Source: Prevotellaceae bacterium (GTDB taxonomy: Bacteria > Bacteroidota > Bacteroidia > Bacteroidales > Bacteroidaceae). Taken from it: a DNA stretch of 11,375 bases. Within the stretch, counting starts at the first letter, position 1; every line of letters starts with the position of its first letter. Below are positions 1-8,550 of this stretch, piece after piece. Position numbers and translations under genes: made by a program. A model generated the notes under the pieces. That model worked only from the letters and a program-made list of their open reading frames with translations. It made no database searches and had not been told where the DNA came from. Where the stretch lies: assembly GCA_030536165.1 (NCBI GenBank), contig JAUNQM010000046.1, positions 1-11,375 of the forward strand. Reading direction: 5' to 3'.

Positions 1-729
1 ACCTTGCATCTGCTCAGCAATGGAAGCACTGTAGTATTTACCTGTCTGCCAGATAATCTGCACGTCGTTTTCCTCGATCATGTCGAGGTGAGAGAGTATG
101 CTTTCGTTCACGGTCCTTGCACCGAGGCTACCGCCTACGAAGAGTATTACAGGCTTATCAGGGTTAAGTCCGAATGACTTCTTTGCTTCTTCCTTTGTGG
201 CTTTGGTCTCGAATAGAGCCTGACGCACAGGGTTACCGGTCATGATTATCTTATCGGCTGGGAAGAAACGTTCCATTCCTTCGTAAGCCACGCAAACCTT
301 TTCCACCTTGTTTGCAAGGAGTTTGTTGGTCACTCCGGCGTATGAGTTCTGCTCTTGGATAAGGCATGGAATACCCATTGCAGCAGCTTTGTTAAGCGTA
401 GGCCCACTTGCATAGCCACCTACTCCAACGACAACATCAGGCTTGAACTCCTTAATTATCTTCTTTGCCATGCGTTGGCTTTTCCATATCTTGAACAGAA
501 CCTTTACGTTCTTCAGCAGGTTCTTACGGTCGAAACCGCATATAGGCAAACCTTTTATCTCGTATCCGGCATCAGGAACACGCTGCATTTCCATGCGTCC
601 TTCGGCACCAATGAAAAGAATCTTTGCCGTAGGAATTTGTTCCTTGATTGCGTTGGCGATGGATATGGCTGGGAAGATGTGCCCACCAGTTCCTCCACCG
701 CTGATTATTACTTTTATGTCTTCTTTCAT
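1..729 (-). CDS. murG: MurG, UDP-GlcNAc:lipid I GlcNAc transferase (partial, C-terminus beyond left edge)
   Basis: This is the inner-face membrane-associated GT-B glycosyltransferase that adds GlcNAc to lipid I to give lipid II. The frame is open from the ATG at 729 to the window edge, giving 243 residues, about two thirds of a usual MurG of roughly 360. Visible family motifs are the N-terminal glycine loop GGGTGGH at residues 11-17 (His17 is the conserved lipid-side residue), GVGGYASGP at about 102-110, QEQNSYAG at 125-132, and GGSLGAR at 199-205, which opens the nucleotide-binding C-terminal domain. The start is the only ATG placed ahead of the glycine loop, and no clear Shine-Dalgarno precedes it. 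It follows ftsW after 64 bp that hold an 8-bp phased repeat. The missing part should contain the UDP-GlcNAc-binding residues. No frameshift or stop is seen. Confidence 0.97.
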   Translation of the reverse strand, partial: MKEDIKVIISGGGTGGHIFPAISIANAIKEQIPTAKILFIGAEGRMEMQRVPDAGYEIKGLPICGFDRKNLLKNVKVLFKIWKSQRMAKKIIKEFKPDVVVGVGGYASGPTLNKAAAMGIPCLIQEQNSYAGVTNKLLANKVEKVCVAYEGMERFFPADKIIMTGNPVRQALFETKATKEEAKKSFGLNPDKPVILFVGGSLGARTVNESILSHLDMIEENDVQIIWQTGKYYSASIAEQMQG

Positions 730-750
730 GAGTATTGTATGGTTGTTTTT

Positions 751-782
751 TCGATTAATCGATTTTACGATGATTCGTATAT
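751..782. repeat. 8-bp phased TCGA-type tract between ftsW and murG
   Basis: CGAT occurs at 752, 760 and 768, and CGT follows at 776, an exact 8-bp step. The first part is the 12-bp palindrome TCGATTAATCGA at 751-762. The tract fills part of the 64-bp gap between the ftsW stop and the murG start. A similar TCGAAT-type tract lies at 8481-8508. The function is unknown, and a small RNA hairpin in the leader of murG is one possibility. Confidence 0.5.
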
Positions 783-793
783 TCCTTTTACTA

Positions 794-2038
794 TTAGTTT
801 TCGGTTACTTCCTTCTTGCGTGCGGAACGACTTACGCTCAGTATGACTCCTATGTAGGCGCAGTTGATGAGCGTCGAGGTTCCTCCCTTGCTTATGAGAG
901 GCAACGGCTGACCTGTGACAGGTGCTATGCCGACTGCGACACACATGTTGAACATTGCCTGTGTGGTAAGCATCAGAGCGAGTCCGAGTATGAGGAATGC
1001 AGGGAAATTGCGCTCGCAGTTATTGGCAATGTGACCTACACGGAATAGTAAAACAATGAAAAGGAATACCACAGCAGCTGCCCCGATGATGCCCATCTCC
1101 TCGATGATGATGGCATAGATAAAGTCGGAGAATGCCTGCGGCAACCAGTCGCGTTCGACAGAGTTTCCAGGTCCTTTACCTATAATGCCGCTTGTGGCAA
1201 TGGCTATGTTAGCATGACCTTTCTGACCGTCTTTGTCCCAGTCGAATGTCGAAGGATCTACTTCTTTGTCGGATGTGAAGTTCTTGATACGGTTCTTCCA
1301 AGTTCCGAAACGGTGGAAAAGGCCACCGCTACTGCTTGATGAAGCCTTTGCTGTCTGCGTTTCAACTTGTTCTGTAGCCACATTTTTAGGGTCGCTTGTC
1401 GTATCGTTGTCTTCACCTAACCACATAACAAGCCCCACTATCATCAAGACACCAATCACGCAGACGGCAGTAAGTCGGCCTATGAGGTATGCAGGGATAC
1501 GTCCGATAATCATCATGAGATAGACTACCACCAAGAGAAGGGCAGCAGTAGAGAGGTTCTCAAGTCCAATGAGAACAGCAAAAAGACCTGCCACACAAAG
1601 AATCCAAGTGAATGCACGTTTGTCGGCTCCGTTGTCGGTCTGCATAAAGCTAAGTATCTGTGCAACGGCAAGAATGACAGTTCCTTTGGCAATCTCGGAA
1701 GGTTGGAACTGCACACCGAGTATCGACATCCATCGTTGGGCTCCATTTGTGGCTTCACCTACAGCTATTACGTATAATAGTGTGAAAAATGAAAATGGTA
1801 ATAATATAGGTGTGAGAATCTTGAAAAAGCGGCAAGGGATGTTCAGGGTGACGATGATGATAGCCAGTCCACCGATGAGCATGCCCACATGCTTCAGGAT
1901 AGGAGCGGTGAAACTTCCGCTCTTATATGTAAGCTCGCTCGAAGCGCTATACACTTCGACGATGCTTATCATGCAGAGGAAGAAGAATACCATCCAGATG
2001 ACTTTGTCGCCCTTGAATAAGTTGTAAACCTTTGCCAT
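794..2038 (-). CDS. ftsW: FtsW, septal peptidoglycan polymerase (SEDS family)
   Basis: This is a multi-pass inner-membrane glycosyltransferase that polymerises lipid II at the division septum together with the class B PBP FtsI. The 414 residues carry SEDS motifs: GAQRW at 99-103, the following FQPSEIAK at 111-118, and the segment GKGPGNSVERDWLPQAFSDF at 287-306, where Asp305 aligns with the aspartate held to be catalytic in SEDS proteins. PLISKGGTS at 380-388 is the usual C-terminal family signature. The large loop at about 208-290 includes a Ser-rich and acidic stretch (208-240) that is longer than in E. coli FtsW. RodA is the main alternative, but the position in the dcw cluster and adjacency to murG favour FtsW. 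It begins 35 bp after the murD stop. Confidence 0.96.
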   Translation of the reverse strand: MAKVYNLFKGDKVIWMVFFFLCMISIVEVYSASSELTYKSGSFTAPILKHVGMLIGGLAIIIVTLNIPCRFFKILTPILLPFSFFTLLYVIAVGEATNGAQRWMSILGVQFQPSEIAKGTVILAVAQILSFMQTDNGADKRAFTWILCVAGLFAVLIGLENLSTAALLLVVVYLMMIIGRIPAYLIGRLTAVCVIGVLMIVGLVMWLGEDNDTTSDPKNVATEQVETQTAKASSSSSGGLFHRFGTWKNRIKNFTSDKEVDPSTFDWDKDGQKGHANIAIATSGIIGKGPGNSVERDWLPQAFSDFIYAIIIEEMGIIGAAAVVFLFIVLLFRVGHIANNCERNFPAFLILGLALMLTTQAMFNMCVAVGIAPVTGQPLPLISKGGTSTLINCAYIGVILSVSRSARKKEVTEN

Positions 2039-2073
2039 TTGTGTTTATGTTAATATATTTGCGTGCTTAATAA

Positions 2074-3408
2074 CTAAAATGCTCTTACGCATGCCTTGAA
2101 CTGTTCGCCGCGGTCTTCCATGTTCTTGAACAAGTCGAAGCTTGCGCAGCACGGACTGAGCAGCACTGTGTCGCCAGTCTCGGCTAAGTCATAACATGCA
2201 GCCATGCATTCCTTCATGCTGTGAGTATCTATCTGCGGGATAGGCATGCCAGCAAAGAAGTCTTTTAGTTTTGTGTTGTCAGCCCCAAGAAATACAAGCG
2301 CTTTGCACTTCTTTTCAACAAGTTCTTTTATTGCTGAATAATCGTTGCCCTTGTCTTTGCCACCAAGTATGAGCACTGTCGGTGTGGTCATACTTTCGAG
2401 CGCATACCAGCAGGCATCGACATTGGTAGCCTTTGAGTCGTTGATGTATTGCACACCTTTCACCGATGCCACCTTCTCCAGTCGATGCTCCACGCCAGGG
2501 AAGTTGCTCAAGCACTTGCGAATGATTTCGTTTGAGATGCCAGCAACATTGGCTGTGATTCCAGCTGCGAGTGAATTATATATATTATGTATGCCAGTTA
2601 GACTGAGTTCCTCTTGCTCCATGTTGAATGCATGAGGTTCTTCGATTACATACTGGCCTTCTTCCATGTAACCGATGACACCATTCTTCTTTACAGCAGA
2701 GAATGGGCACTGGTAAGACTTAATGTCGTATTTCTCAAGTTCGTTCTTGATGATTGGGTCGTCATACCAGTAGATGAAGTAGTCGTCTTCGGTCTGATTC
2801 TGAATGATTCGCATCTTGGCATCAACATAGTTCTGCATGTTGTTGTCGTAGCGGTCAAGATGGTCGGGCGTGATATTCAAGAGCACGGCGATATCAGCCT
2901 TGAAGTCATACATATTGTCGAGTTGGAAAGAACTAAGTTCGATGATGTAGTAATCGTGAGGCTCCTCTGCCACCTGAAGTGCAAGACTGTTGCCGATGTT
3001 TCCTGCAAGTCCTACGTTATAGCCTGCATTCTTGAAGATATGGTAGATGAGAGAAGTCGTGGTAGTCTTACCGTTGCTACCTGTGATGCATATCATCTTT
3101 GAATCCGTATAGCGGCCGGCAAATTCTATTTCGCTTATCACGTGGATGCCTTTGGCAATGATCTTCTGCATCATTGGTGCTGTGTCAGGGATGCCAGGAC
3201 TCTTAATGACTTCGTCGGCATTAAGTATCTTTTCCTCGGTGTGATGGCCTGATTCCCATTCGATGCTGTGGTCGTCAAGAAGTTTTACATACTTCTCCTT
3301 GATAACAGACATGTCGGAAACGAACACGTCGAAGCCCTTGCTTTTTGCCAATACGGCTGCTCCTGCTCCACTTTCACCTGCACCTAATATAACGATTCTC
3401 TTATTCAT
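2074..3408 (-). CDS. murD: MurD, UDP-MurNAc-L-alanine:D-glutamate ligase
   Basis: This cytoplasmic ATP-dependent Mur ligase adds D-glutamate to UDP-MurNAc-L-Ala. From the ATG at 3408 the protein has 444 residues, a normal MurD length. It shows an N-terminal nucleotide-binding-like loop LGAGESG (8-14), the ATP P-loop GSNGKTT (110-116), then ELSSFQL, TPDHLDRY, HRLEKV, NDSKATN, GGKDKG and a C-terminal SPCCASFDLF. The last is close to the SPACASFDMF seen in many MurD proteins. The frame extends nine codons upstream to a TTG at 3435. I prefer the ATG because it starts directly at the MNKRIVILGAG segment typical of MurD. With this start the gap to mraY is 43 bp. Confidence 0.96.
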   Translation of the reverse strand: MNKRIVILGAGESGAGAAVLAKSKGFDVFVSDMSVIKEKYVKLLDDHSIEWESGHHTEEKILNADEVIKSPGIPDTAPMMQKIIAKGIHVISEIEFAGRYTDSKMICITGSNGKTTTTSLIYHIFKNAGYNVGLAGNIGNSLALQVAEEPHDYYIIELSSFQLDNMYDFKADIAVLLNITPDHLDRYDNNMQNYVDAKMRIIQNQTEDDYFIYWYDDPIIKNELEKYDIKSYQCPFSAVKKNGVIGYMEEGQYVIEEPHAFNMEQEELSLTGIHNIYNSLAAGITANVAGISNEIIRKCLSNFPGVEHRLEKVASVKGVQYINDSKATNVDACWYALESMTTPTVLILGGKDKGNDYSAIKELVEKKCKALVFLGADNTKLKDFFAGMPIPQIDTHSMKECMAACYDLAETGDTVLLSPCCASFDLFKNMEDRGEQFKACVRAF

Positions 3409-3451
3409 GTTTTGCGTTTTTTTTCGATGATTCAAGGTCTCGAACCTTTCT

Positions 3452-4750
3452 TTATCTTATCTTCAATGTAATTATTGTCAATGCTGCCAAAAGGATTGTA
3501 ACAATCCAAAAGCGTATTGTGATCTTTGACTCATGGAATACGCGGCTTGAACCACGAAGCAAATACTTGCACTCTGGGTCTAACTGTGAGTCTTCTGTGC
3601 GGAAATTGTCGTGGATAGGCGTACGACGGAAGATTCTCTGTTTGACACCTCTGCGCTTACCTAATTTGAAGTACCAAACCTGAAGTATAACGCTAAGACT
3701 TTCCATGAAGAATACACCACAAAGTATCGGCAGCAGCAGTTCTTTGTGGATGATGATAGCACAGACAGCAATGATTCCACCAATGGTAAGCGAGCCTGTA
3801 TCGCCCATAAATATCTGTGCTGGATATGCGTTATACCAGAGGAAACCTACAAGAGCTCCGATGAATGCACACATAAATACTACCAGTTCTTGACTGCCTG
3901 GTATATACATTATATTAAGGTATGCAGCCATCTCAATGTGGCTTGACACGTAGGCAAGAATGCCGAGCGCCACGCCTATGATAGCCGAGTTGCCAGCACA
4001 CATTCCATCCATTCCGTCGTTGAGATTGGCACCATTTGACACTGCTGTAACTACAATGATGGTCAGGATGACGATAAATATCCATCCCGCTGCATTTTTG
4101 TATTTGCCCAGGAATGTGAACAGGTCGGTATAGTCAAGGTTATGATTCTTCACAAACGGAATCGTGGTTTTGGTTGACTTTGATTCTACGTTTTTATGCT
4201 TAACTATTATATTATCGTTTGACATAGGCTTCACGAGCTCTGTCTGATGCTTGCTTGGAAGTTCGATATTCTCTCTCACGACAGCGTCTGGGCTGAGGAA
4301 AAGCGTAAGTCCTACGATGAGTCCAAGCCCGACTTGTCCGATAATCTTAAACTTGCCATGTAACCCTTCTTTGTCCTTCTTGAATATCTTGATATAGTCA
4401 TCGGCAAAACCAAGAGCACCTAACCAAACAGTTGTGATAACCATCAGTATGAGATAGATATTCCTCAGACGTCCAAGTAACAAAGCAGGCACGAGGATAG
4501 ACACAATGATGATAATACCTCCCATCGAAGGAACGCCCATCTTCTTTACGCCAAATGGGTCTATCTTTGCATCGCGCTGTGTCTCAGTGATACTTTTGTG
4601 ATGCAGATACTTTATGAAATATTCGCCGAACCATGCAGAGATGATGAGTGAAATCATCAAAGCCAGCATTGCTCGGAATGAAATATACCCCCAAAGGTGA
4701 GAGCCTGGAATACCGAATTGGTCTAAGAATCTAAATATATAGTATAGCAT
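3452..4750 (-). CDS. mraY: MraY, phospho-MurNAc-pentapeptide translocase
   Basis: This polytopic inner-membrane enzyme transfers phospho-MurNAc-pentapeptide from UDP to undecaprenyl phosphate, forming lipid I. The 432 residues are well above the roughly 360 of E. coli MraY. Conserved active-site segments are the Asp pair in FADDYIK (D117, D118), NLNDGMDG at 242-249 and GDTGS at 316-320. Two stretches account for the extra length: a hydrophilic, Lys-rich segment at about 157-210, predicted periplasmic between two membrane helices, and a polar segment near 384-408. The usual PIHHH motif reads PIHDNF at 378-383, so only the first histidine is kept. The final helix (about 411-430) is intact. It follows murE after 41 bp, with no murF between. 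Confidence 0.96.
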   Translation of the reverse strand: MLYYIFRFLDQFGIPGSHLWGYISFRAMLALMISLIISAWFGEYFIKYLHHKSITETQRDAKIDPFGVKKMGVPSMGGIIIIVSILVPALLLGRLRNIYLILMVITTVWLGALGFADDYIKIFKKDKEGLHGKFKIIGQVGLGLIVGLTLFLSPDAVVRENIELPSKHQTELVKPMSNDNIIVKHKNVESKSTKTTIPFVKNHNLDYTDLFTFLGKYKNAAGWIFIVILTIIVVTAVSNGANLNDGMDGMCAGNSAIIGVALGILAYVSSHIEMAAYLNIMYIPGSQELVVFMCAFIGALVGFLWYNAYPAQIFMGDTGSLTIGGIIAVCAIIIHKELLLPILCGVFFMESLSVILQVWYFKLGKRRGVKQRIFRRTPIHDNFRTEDSQLDPECKYLLRGSSRVFHESKITIRFWIVTILLAALTIITLKIR

Positions 4751-4791
4751 TTATTTTAGTGCTGTTAATTCAACAAATAAATCTGTAAACG

Positions 4792-6267
4792 TTATTGTTC
4801 ACTGAAGATTTCTCGTAACACTTCCTTATCATCAAAATGGTGCTTCACACCGTTTATCTCCTGATAAGTCTCGTGTCCTTTACCTGCAACGAGGATTACG
4901 TCGCCAGACTGAGCAACCATGCATGCTGTGCGAATAGCCTCTTTGCGGTCTATGATGGTGAGCACATTCTTGCGTTGATTGCTATCCAGTCCTGAAAGCA
5001 TTTCGTTGATGATGTCCTGCGGATTCTCATCACGAGGGTTGTCGCTGGTAATAATCACCTTGTCGCTGTTTTTCGCAGCTTCCTGTGCCATGATAGGTCG
5101 CTTGCCCTTATCACGATTGCCGCCTGCACCGCAAACTGTAATAATCTGTGGCTTGGCTATGTTGGCATTCGACTTCGTATCTATGACTTCGTGGATAGCC
5201 TTCAAAACATTCTCGAGAGCATCAGGTGTATGAGCATAGTCAACAAGGGCTGTGACACCTTTTGCACTATGAATAGGCTCAAGTCGTCCGCTTACACTCT
5301 TCAACGAACTCATGACAACGAGAATGTCATCGGCACTTCTGCCAAGCATTGTTGCTGCACCATATACAGCAAGAAGATTGCTGACATTGAATTTGCCAAT
5401 GAACTGCACGTTGATTTCCTTATGGTCGATATCAAGGAGCATACCTTCAAAATGGCATTCGAGAATCTTTGCCTGGAAATCGGCAAGGCTTCGAGTGGAG
5501 TATGTCTTTACCGTAGCCTTTGTATTCTGCACCATATACATACCATTCTTATCGTCAAGATTGGTAATGGCAAATGCGTTCTTGCCGAGGCTATCAAAGA
5601 AAAGCTTCTTTGCGTCGCGATAGTTCTCGATGGTCTTATGGTAGTCAAGGTGATCGCGTGTAAGGTTCGTAAATATACCACCAGCAAACTCCAGTCCACC
5701 GATGCGCTGCTGCGCAATAGCATGGCTACTACACTCCATAAACACGTATTTGCAACCCATCTCAACCATGCTTGCGAGCAAACGGTTAAGTTCTATTGGG
5801 TCTGGTGTAGTATGGTCAGCAGGAATGGCAACGCCTTCAATATAGTTGCAAACAGTTGAAAGCAGTCCGCATTTGTAGCCAAACTTGCGGAACATATTAT
5901 ATAATAATGTGGCGATTGTCGTTTTACCGTTTGTACCTGTGACGCCGACAAGCTTTACCTTCTTCGAAGGCTCACCATAGAAAACCGTTGCAACCTTGCC
6001 TGCATTCTGCTCTGTGTTGTCAACCTGAATATATGTAACACCCTTAACCTTTTCTTCTGGCAAGTCTTCGCAGAGCACAGCTTGCGCTCCAAGGTCAATG
6101 GCCTTACCTATAAATTTATGTCCATCTGTCTGAGTTCCTTTGATGGCAATAAACAAATGGCCGTCGCTGATGCGTCGGGAGTCGATATGCACTCCTGTGA
6201 TGTCGATATCCTCATTGCCAATGATTGCTATTGGCTTGATATTCTTCAGTAGTTCTTTTAGTTTCAT
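4792..6267 (-). CDS. murE: MurE, UDP-MurNAc-tripeptide ligase (probably meso-diaminopimelate-adding)
   Basis: This cytoplasmic Mur ligase adds the third stem-peptide residue to UDP-MurNAc-L-Ala-D-Glu using ATP. The 491 residues match the family length. The N-terminal UDP-binding domain includes HIDSRRISDGHLFIAI at 27-42. The P-loop is GTNGKTT at 111-117, followed by DHTTPDP at 151-157, the ECSSHA segment near 178-183, GRLEP at 327-331, DYAHTPDAL at 343-351 and GAGGNRDKGKRP at 380-391. The substrate-determining motif reads DNPRDE at 409-414, the DNPRxE form associated with meso-diaminopimelate rather than L-lysine ligases. That fits a Gram-negative cell wall. The start lies 19 bp after the ftsI stop. 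No clear Shine-Dalgarno is seen. Confidence 0.97.
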   Translation of the reverse strand: MKLKELLKNIKPIAIIGNEDIDITGVHIDSRRISDGHLFIAIKGTQTDGHKFIGKAIDLGAQAVLCEDLPEEKVKGVTYIQVDNTEQNAGKVATVFYGEPSKKVKLVGVTGTNGKTTIATLLYNMFRKFGYKCGLLSTVCNYIEGVAIPADHTTPDPIELNRLLASMVEMGCKYVFMECSSHAIAQQRIGGLEFAGGIFTNLTRDHLDYHKTIENYRDAKKLFFDSLGKNAFAITNLDDKNGMYMVQNTKATVKTYSTRSLADFQAKILECHFEGMLLDIDHKEINVQFIGKFNVSNLLAVYGAATMLGRSADDILVVMSSLKSVSGRLEPIHSAKGVTALVDYAHTPDALENVLKAIHEVIDTKSNANIAKPQIITVCGAGGNRDKGKRPIMAQEAAKNSDKVIITSDNPRDENPQDIINEMLSGLDSNQRKNVLTIIDRKEAIRTACMVAQSGDVILVAGKGHETYQEINGVKHHFDDKEVLREIFSEQ

Positions 6268-6286
6268 ATCTGTCTATGATGATTTC

Positions 6287-8440
6287 CTATTTTAATTCCA
6301 GTTTGCAAGTTGCACCTTTGGCAATCTTGTCTCCTGCCGAGATACTTTGTGCCACTACGCTTCCACGACCTGAGAGCTTTACTTTCAAGCCTCTATTTTC
6401 AAGCATATAGACTGCATCACGTGCGCCCATGCCTAATACGTTTGGCATTATGTCGTTGCGGAATGATTTGCTCTTTGTAAGTTTCACACCCTTGTCATCA
6501 GACTTAGCTGTGCCCCATATAGGCTGACGAGCGCTATTGTCCGATGCCCAAGCAATGTCGGTTTTGAGTCCAAGCGTTGAGAGTGAATTGACTGCAAGGA
6601 GCATATTTCCACTCTTCACATGCGGCATGATATTGACTGAATCCTTTGCTGTAGAAGCGTCTTGTTTGAGGTTCTTTGCCATGACGCCTTCTGCAATCTT
6701 CTTGAACACAGGACCTGCCATGCCACCACCCGATGCAGGAAGTCCTGCTTTCTGCAAGCAGACGATACAAGAGTATAGCGGTTTTTCTGCAGGGAAGAAA
6801 CCTGCAAAGCTCAACAGATAGTGTGTAGTGCCTGATGTGTAACCGCCTACACCTTGTGAAATCTGTGCCGTACCTGTCTTGCCTGCTACCTGAAAGAGTT
6901 TGCTTCCGGCTTTATTTCCCAAACCTTGACTTACCACGTGAGTGAGTATCTCACGCATAATCTTCAGCGTACTCTTCTTGCAAATCTGCTCTTTCAATAC
7001 AACAGGCGGATATTCTGCAATAGTCTCACCGTTCTTCACTACTTTCGACACAAAGCGTGGCTGCATCATGCGGCCATCGTTGGCTATTGCGTTGTAGAAT
7101 GAAACAGTAGAAATAGGTGGCACCTGTGTCTCATATCCAATACTCATCCAAGCAAGGGCTGTGGCATACCAGTTGCTGTAGTGCTTGCCTGTCTTGTCTT
7201 TCTTTGGCATTCTTATCATTGGTGCAGATGAACCTACGATAGGCAGGTGCAAATCTTCTGCTATACCAATGCGACGCAGACCTTCTACATACTTCTCTGG
7301 GTTCTTGTGGTAGTACTTGTCAATAATAACGCTGACGCCGATGTTTGAACTGACTTCAAGTGAACGTGGAAGCGATATTGTTCCGTATCCTCCGCGATGC
7401 CAGTTGTGGTCTTTCATCTTGCGACCGTACATTTCTCGTATTCCGCAGCCAGTGTTTACTGTATAGAATGTATCAACAACGCCATCGTCAAGCGCAACCA
7501 TTATTGAGGCTGTCTTGAACACAGAACCAGGTTCAAGGAGGTCACTCACAGCGTTATTCTTTATCTCACGATACTCGCCATCGTTGCAACGGCTCATGTT
7601 TACGATTGCCTTTATGTCGCCTGTCTTACACTCCATGAGTATGGCAACGCCTGTCGTTCCGCCTATCTCCTTGAGCTTATCCTTGACAGCTTTCTCTGCA
7701 AGGTCTTGTATGTTTACGTCGATAGTTGTCACAATGTCGGCACCATCAACAGCAGGCTGTGTGGTGATGTCTAGGTAGCGGTCGAGCACTTTCTTACGCA
7801 TAATGAGACCTGTCTCACCACGCAGGATTGAGTCGTATGAAAGTTCAAGTCCGTAGCGTGCTGTGTCCTTTGCAGGATACATATCACCGACCGTACGTCC
7901 TGCCAACGTCTTAAATGGGTGACTACGTGCGTTATATTCCTCATAGTGGAAGCCTCCTTTGTATGATGGCAGGCAGAACACTGGCAGTTTTTTTATGTCA
8001 ACATATGTATTATAGTCTATACGTTCTGGCCAGATGCACCAGTGCTGACTGTTCTTCTCCTTACCTTTCGTGAGGTCAGCCTTGAACTCTGCAACACTTC
8101 TTTCTGGGAAAATCTCGTGCAGTCCGCTGCATATCGTATCTACATTTGCCTCCCATACAGAGTCCTTTGTTGCAGGGTTGCCGGCATTGAAATCCATGAA
8201 GACCTTATACTTTGGCAGAGAACTTGCTAACACGTCGCCGTCGCTACTGAGTATGTTGCCGCGTGTAGGCATCGATACTACACTGTCTTTCTGCAACGAT
8301 TCGCTCAGCTTAATCCACTGGTCTTTATGTACCGTCATGGTGAGAAGTGCCTTCACAAGAATATACACTCCTAAAGCCAGAAAGCCAAAGGAGATGTAGC
8401 GGTAGCGCTTGATTATTTTCTTGTTATCGAACAGGTTCAT
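6287..8440 (-). CDS. ftsI: FtsI-type penicillin-binding protein (septal transpeptidase) with C-terminal PASTA domain
   Basis: This class B PBP crosslinks new septal peptidoglycan and works as a pair with FtsW. The 717 residues start with a short cytoplasmic basic tail, a single membrane anchor at about 14-36, and a periplasmic dimerisation domain to about 230 that includes MPTRGNILSSDG (57-68). The transpeptidase domain follows, with the active-site tetrad SVFK (nucleophile Ser306, Lys309), SSN at 364-366 and KTGTA at 521-525. The C-terminus, about 664-717, reads as a single PASTA domain beginning with MPNVLGM. E. coli FtsI is 588 residues and lacks PASTA. A Spo5D/FtsI-like PBP with PASTA is common in Bacteroidota dcw clusters. 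The gene follows the FtsL-like gene after a 110-bp gap that contains repeats. Confidence 0.96.
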   Translation of the reverse strand: MNLFDNKKIIKRYRYISFGFLALGVYILVKALLTMTVHKDQWIKLSESLQKDSVVSMPTRGNILSSDGDVLASSLPKYKVFMDFNAGNPATKDSVWEANVDTICSGLHEIFPERSVAEFKADLTKGKEKNSQHWCIWPERIDYNTYVDIKKLPVFCLPSYKGGFHYEEYNARSHPFKTLAGRTVGDMYPAKDTARYGLELSYDSILRGETGLIMRKKVLDRYLDITTQPAVDGADIVTTIDVNIQDLAEKAVKDKLKEIGGTTGVAILMECKTGDIKAIVNMSRCNDGEYREIKNNAVSDLLEPGSVFKTASIMVALDDGVVDTFYTVNTGCGIREMYGRKMKDHNWHRGGYGTISLPRSLEVSSNIGVSVIIDKYYHKNPEKYVEGLRRIGIAEDLHLPIVGSSAPMIRMPKKDKTGKHYSNWYATALAWMSIGYETQVPPISTVSFYNAIANDGRMMQPRFVSKVVKNGETIAEYPPVVLKEQICKKSTLKIMREILTHVVSQGLGNKAGSKLFQVAGKTGTAQISQGVGGYTSGTTHYLLSFAGFFPAEKPLYSCIVCLQKAGLPASGGGMAGPVFKKIAEGVMAKNLKQDASTAKDSVNIMPHVKSGNMLLAVNSLSTLGLKTDIAWASDNSARQPIWGTAKSDDKGVKLTKSKSFRNDIMPNVLGMGARDAVYMLENRGLKVKLSGRGSVVAQSISAGDKIAKGATCKLELK

Positions 8441-8480
8441 TAGGCGGTTTTATGTAAAAGGTTTTAAGTTCAATGTTAAA

Positions 8481-8508
8481 TCGAATAATTCGAATATTCG
8501 AAAAATCG
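8481..8508. repeat. TCGAA phased tract with 14-bp palindrome, ftsL-ftsI gap
   Basis: TCG occurs at 8481, 8490, 8498 and 8506, steps of 9, 8 and 8 bp. The centre is the perfect 14-bp palindrome TTCGAATATTCGAA at 8489-8502. It resembles the TCGATTAA tract upstream of murG. No function is known to me, and it does not resemble a promoter of this phylum. Confidence 0.5.
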
Positions 8509-8549
8509 GCATTTTGGTTTTAGGTTAGACCATCAACCGATAACCATAT
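8508..8549 (+). repeat. 7-bp phased GG/CC tract, related to the one in the mraZ leader
   Basis: GG starts at 8516 and 8523, and CC at 8530, 8537 and 8544, all in one 7-bp register. The stretch from GGTTTTAGGTTAGA through CCGATA to CCATAT matches the reverse complement of the mraZ leader at about 10457-10491 with a few substitutions. The two copies therefore lie in opposite orientations. It occupies the last part of the ftsL-ftsI gap next to the ftsL stop. Confidence 0.55.
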
Positions 8550-8550
8550 A

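Noticed and set aside
443..1048. Plus-strand 201-codon frame and similar long antisense frames at 2614-3102 and 5191-5859
   Set aside because: They lie opposite murG/ftsW, murD and murE, which are clear family members. The antisense frames show no motifs.
3409..3435. Nine-codon N-terminal extension of murD
   Set aside because: It starts with TTG and precedes the conserved MurD N-terminus. The ATG at 3408 fits the family better.
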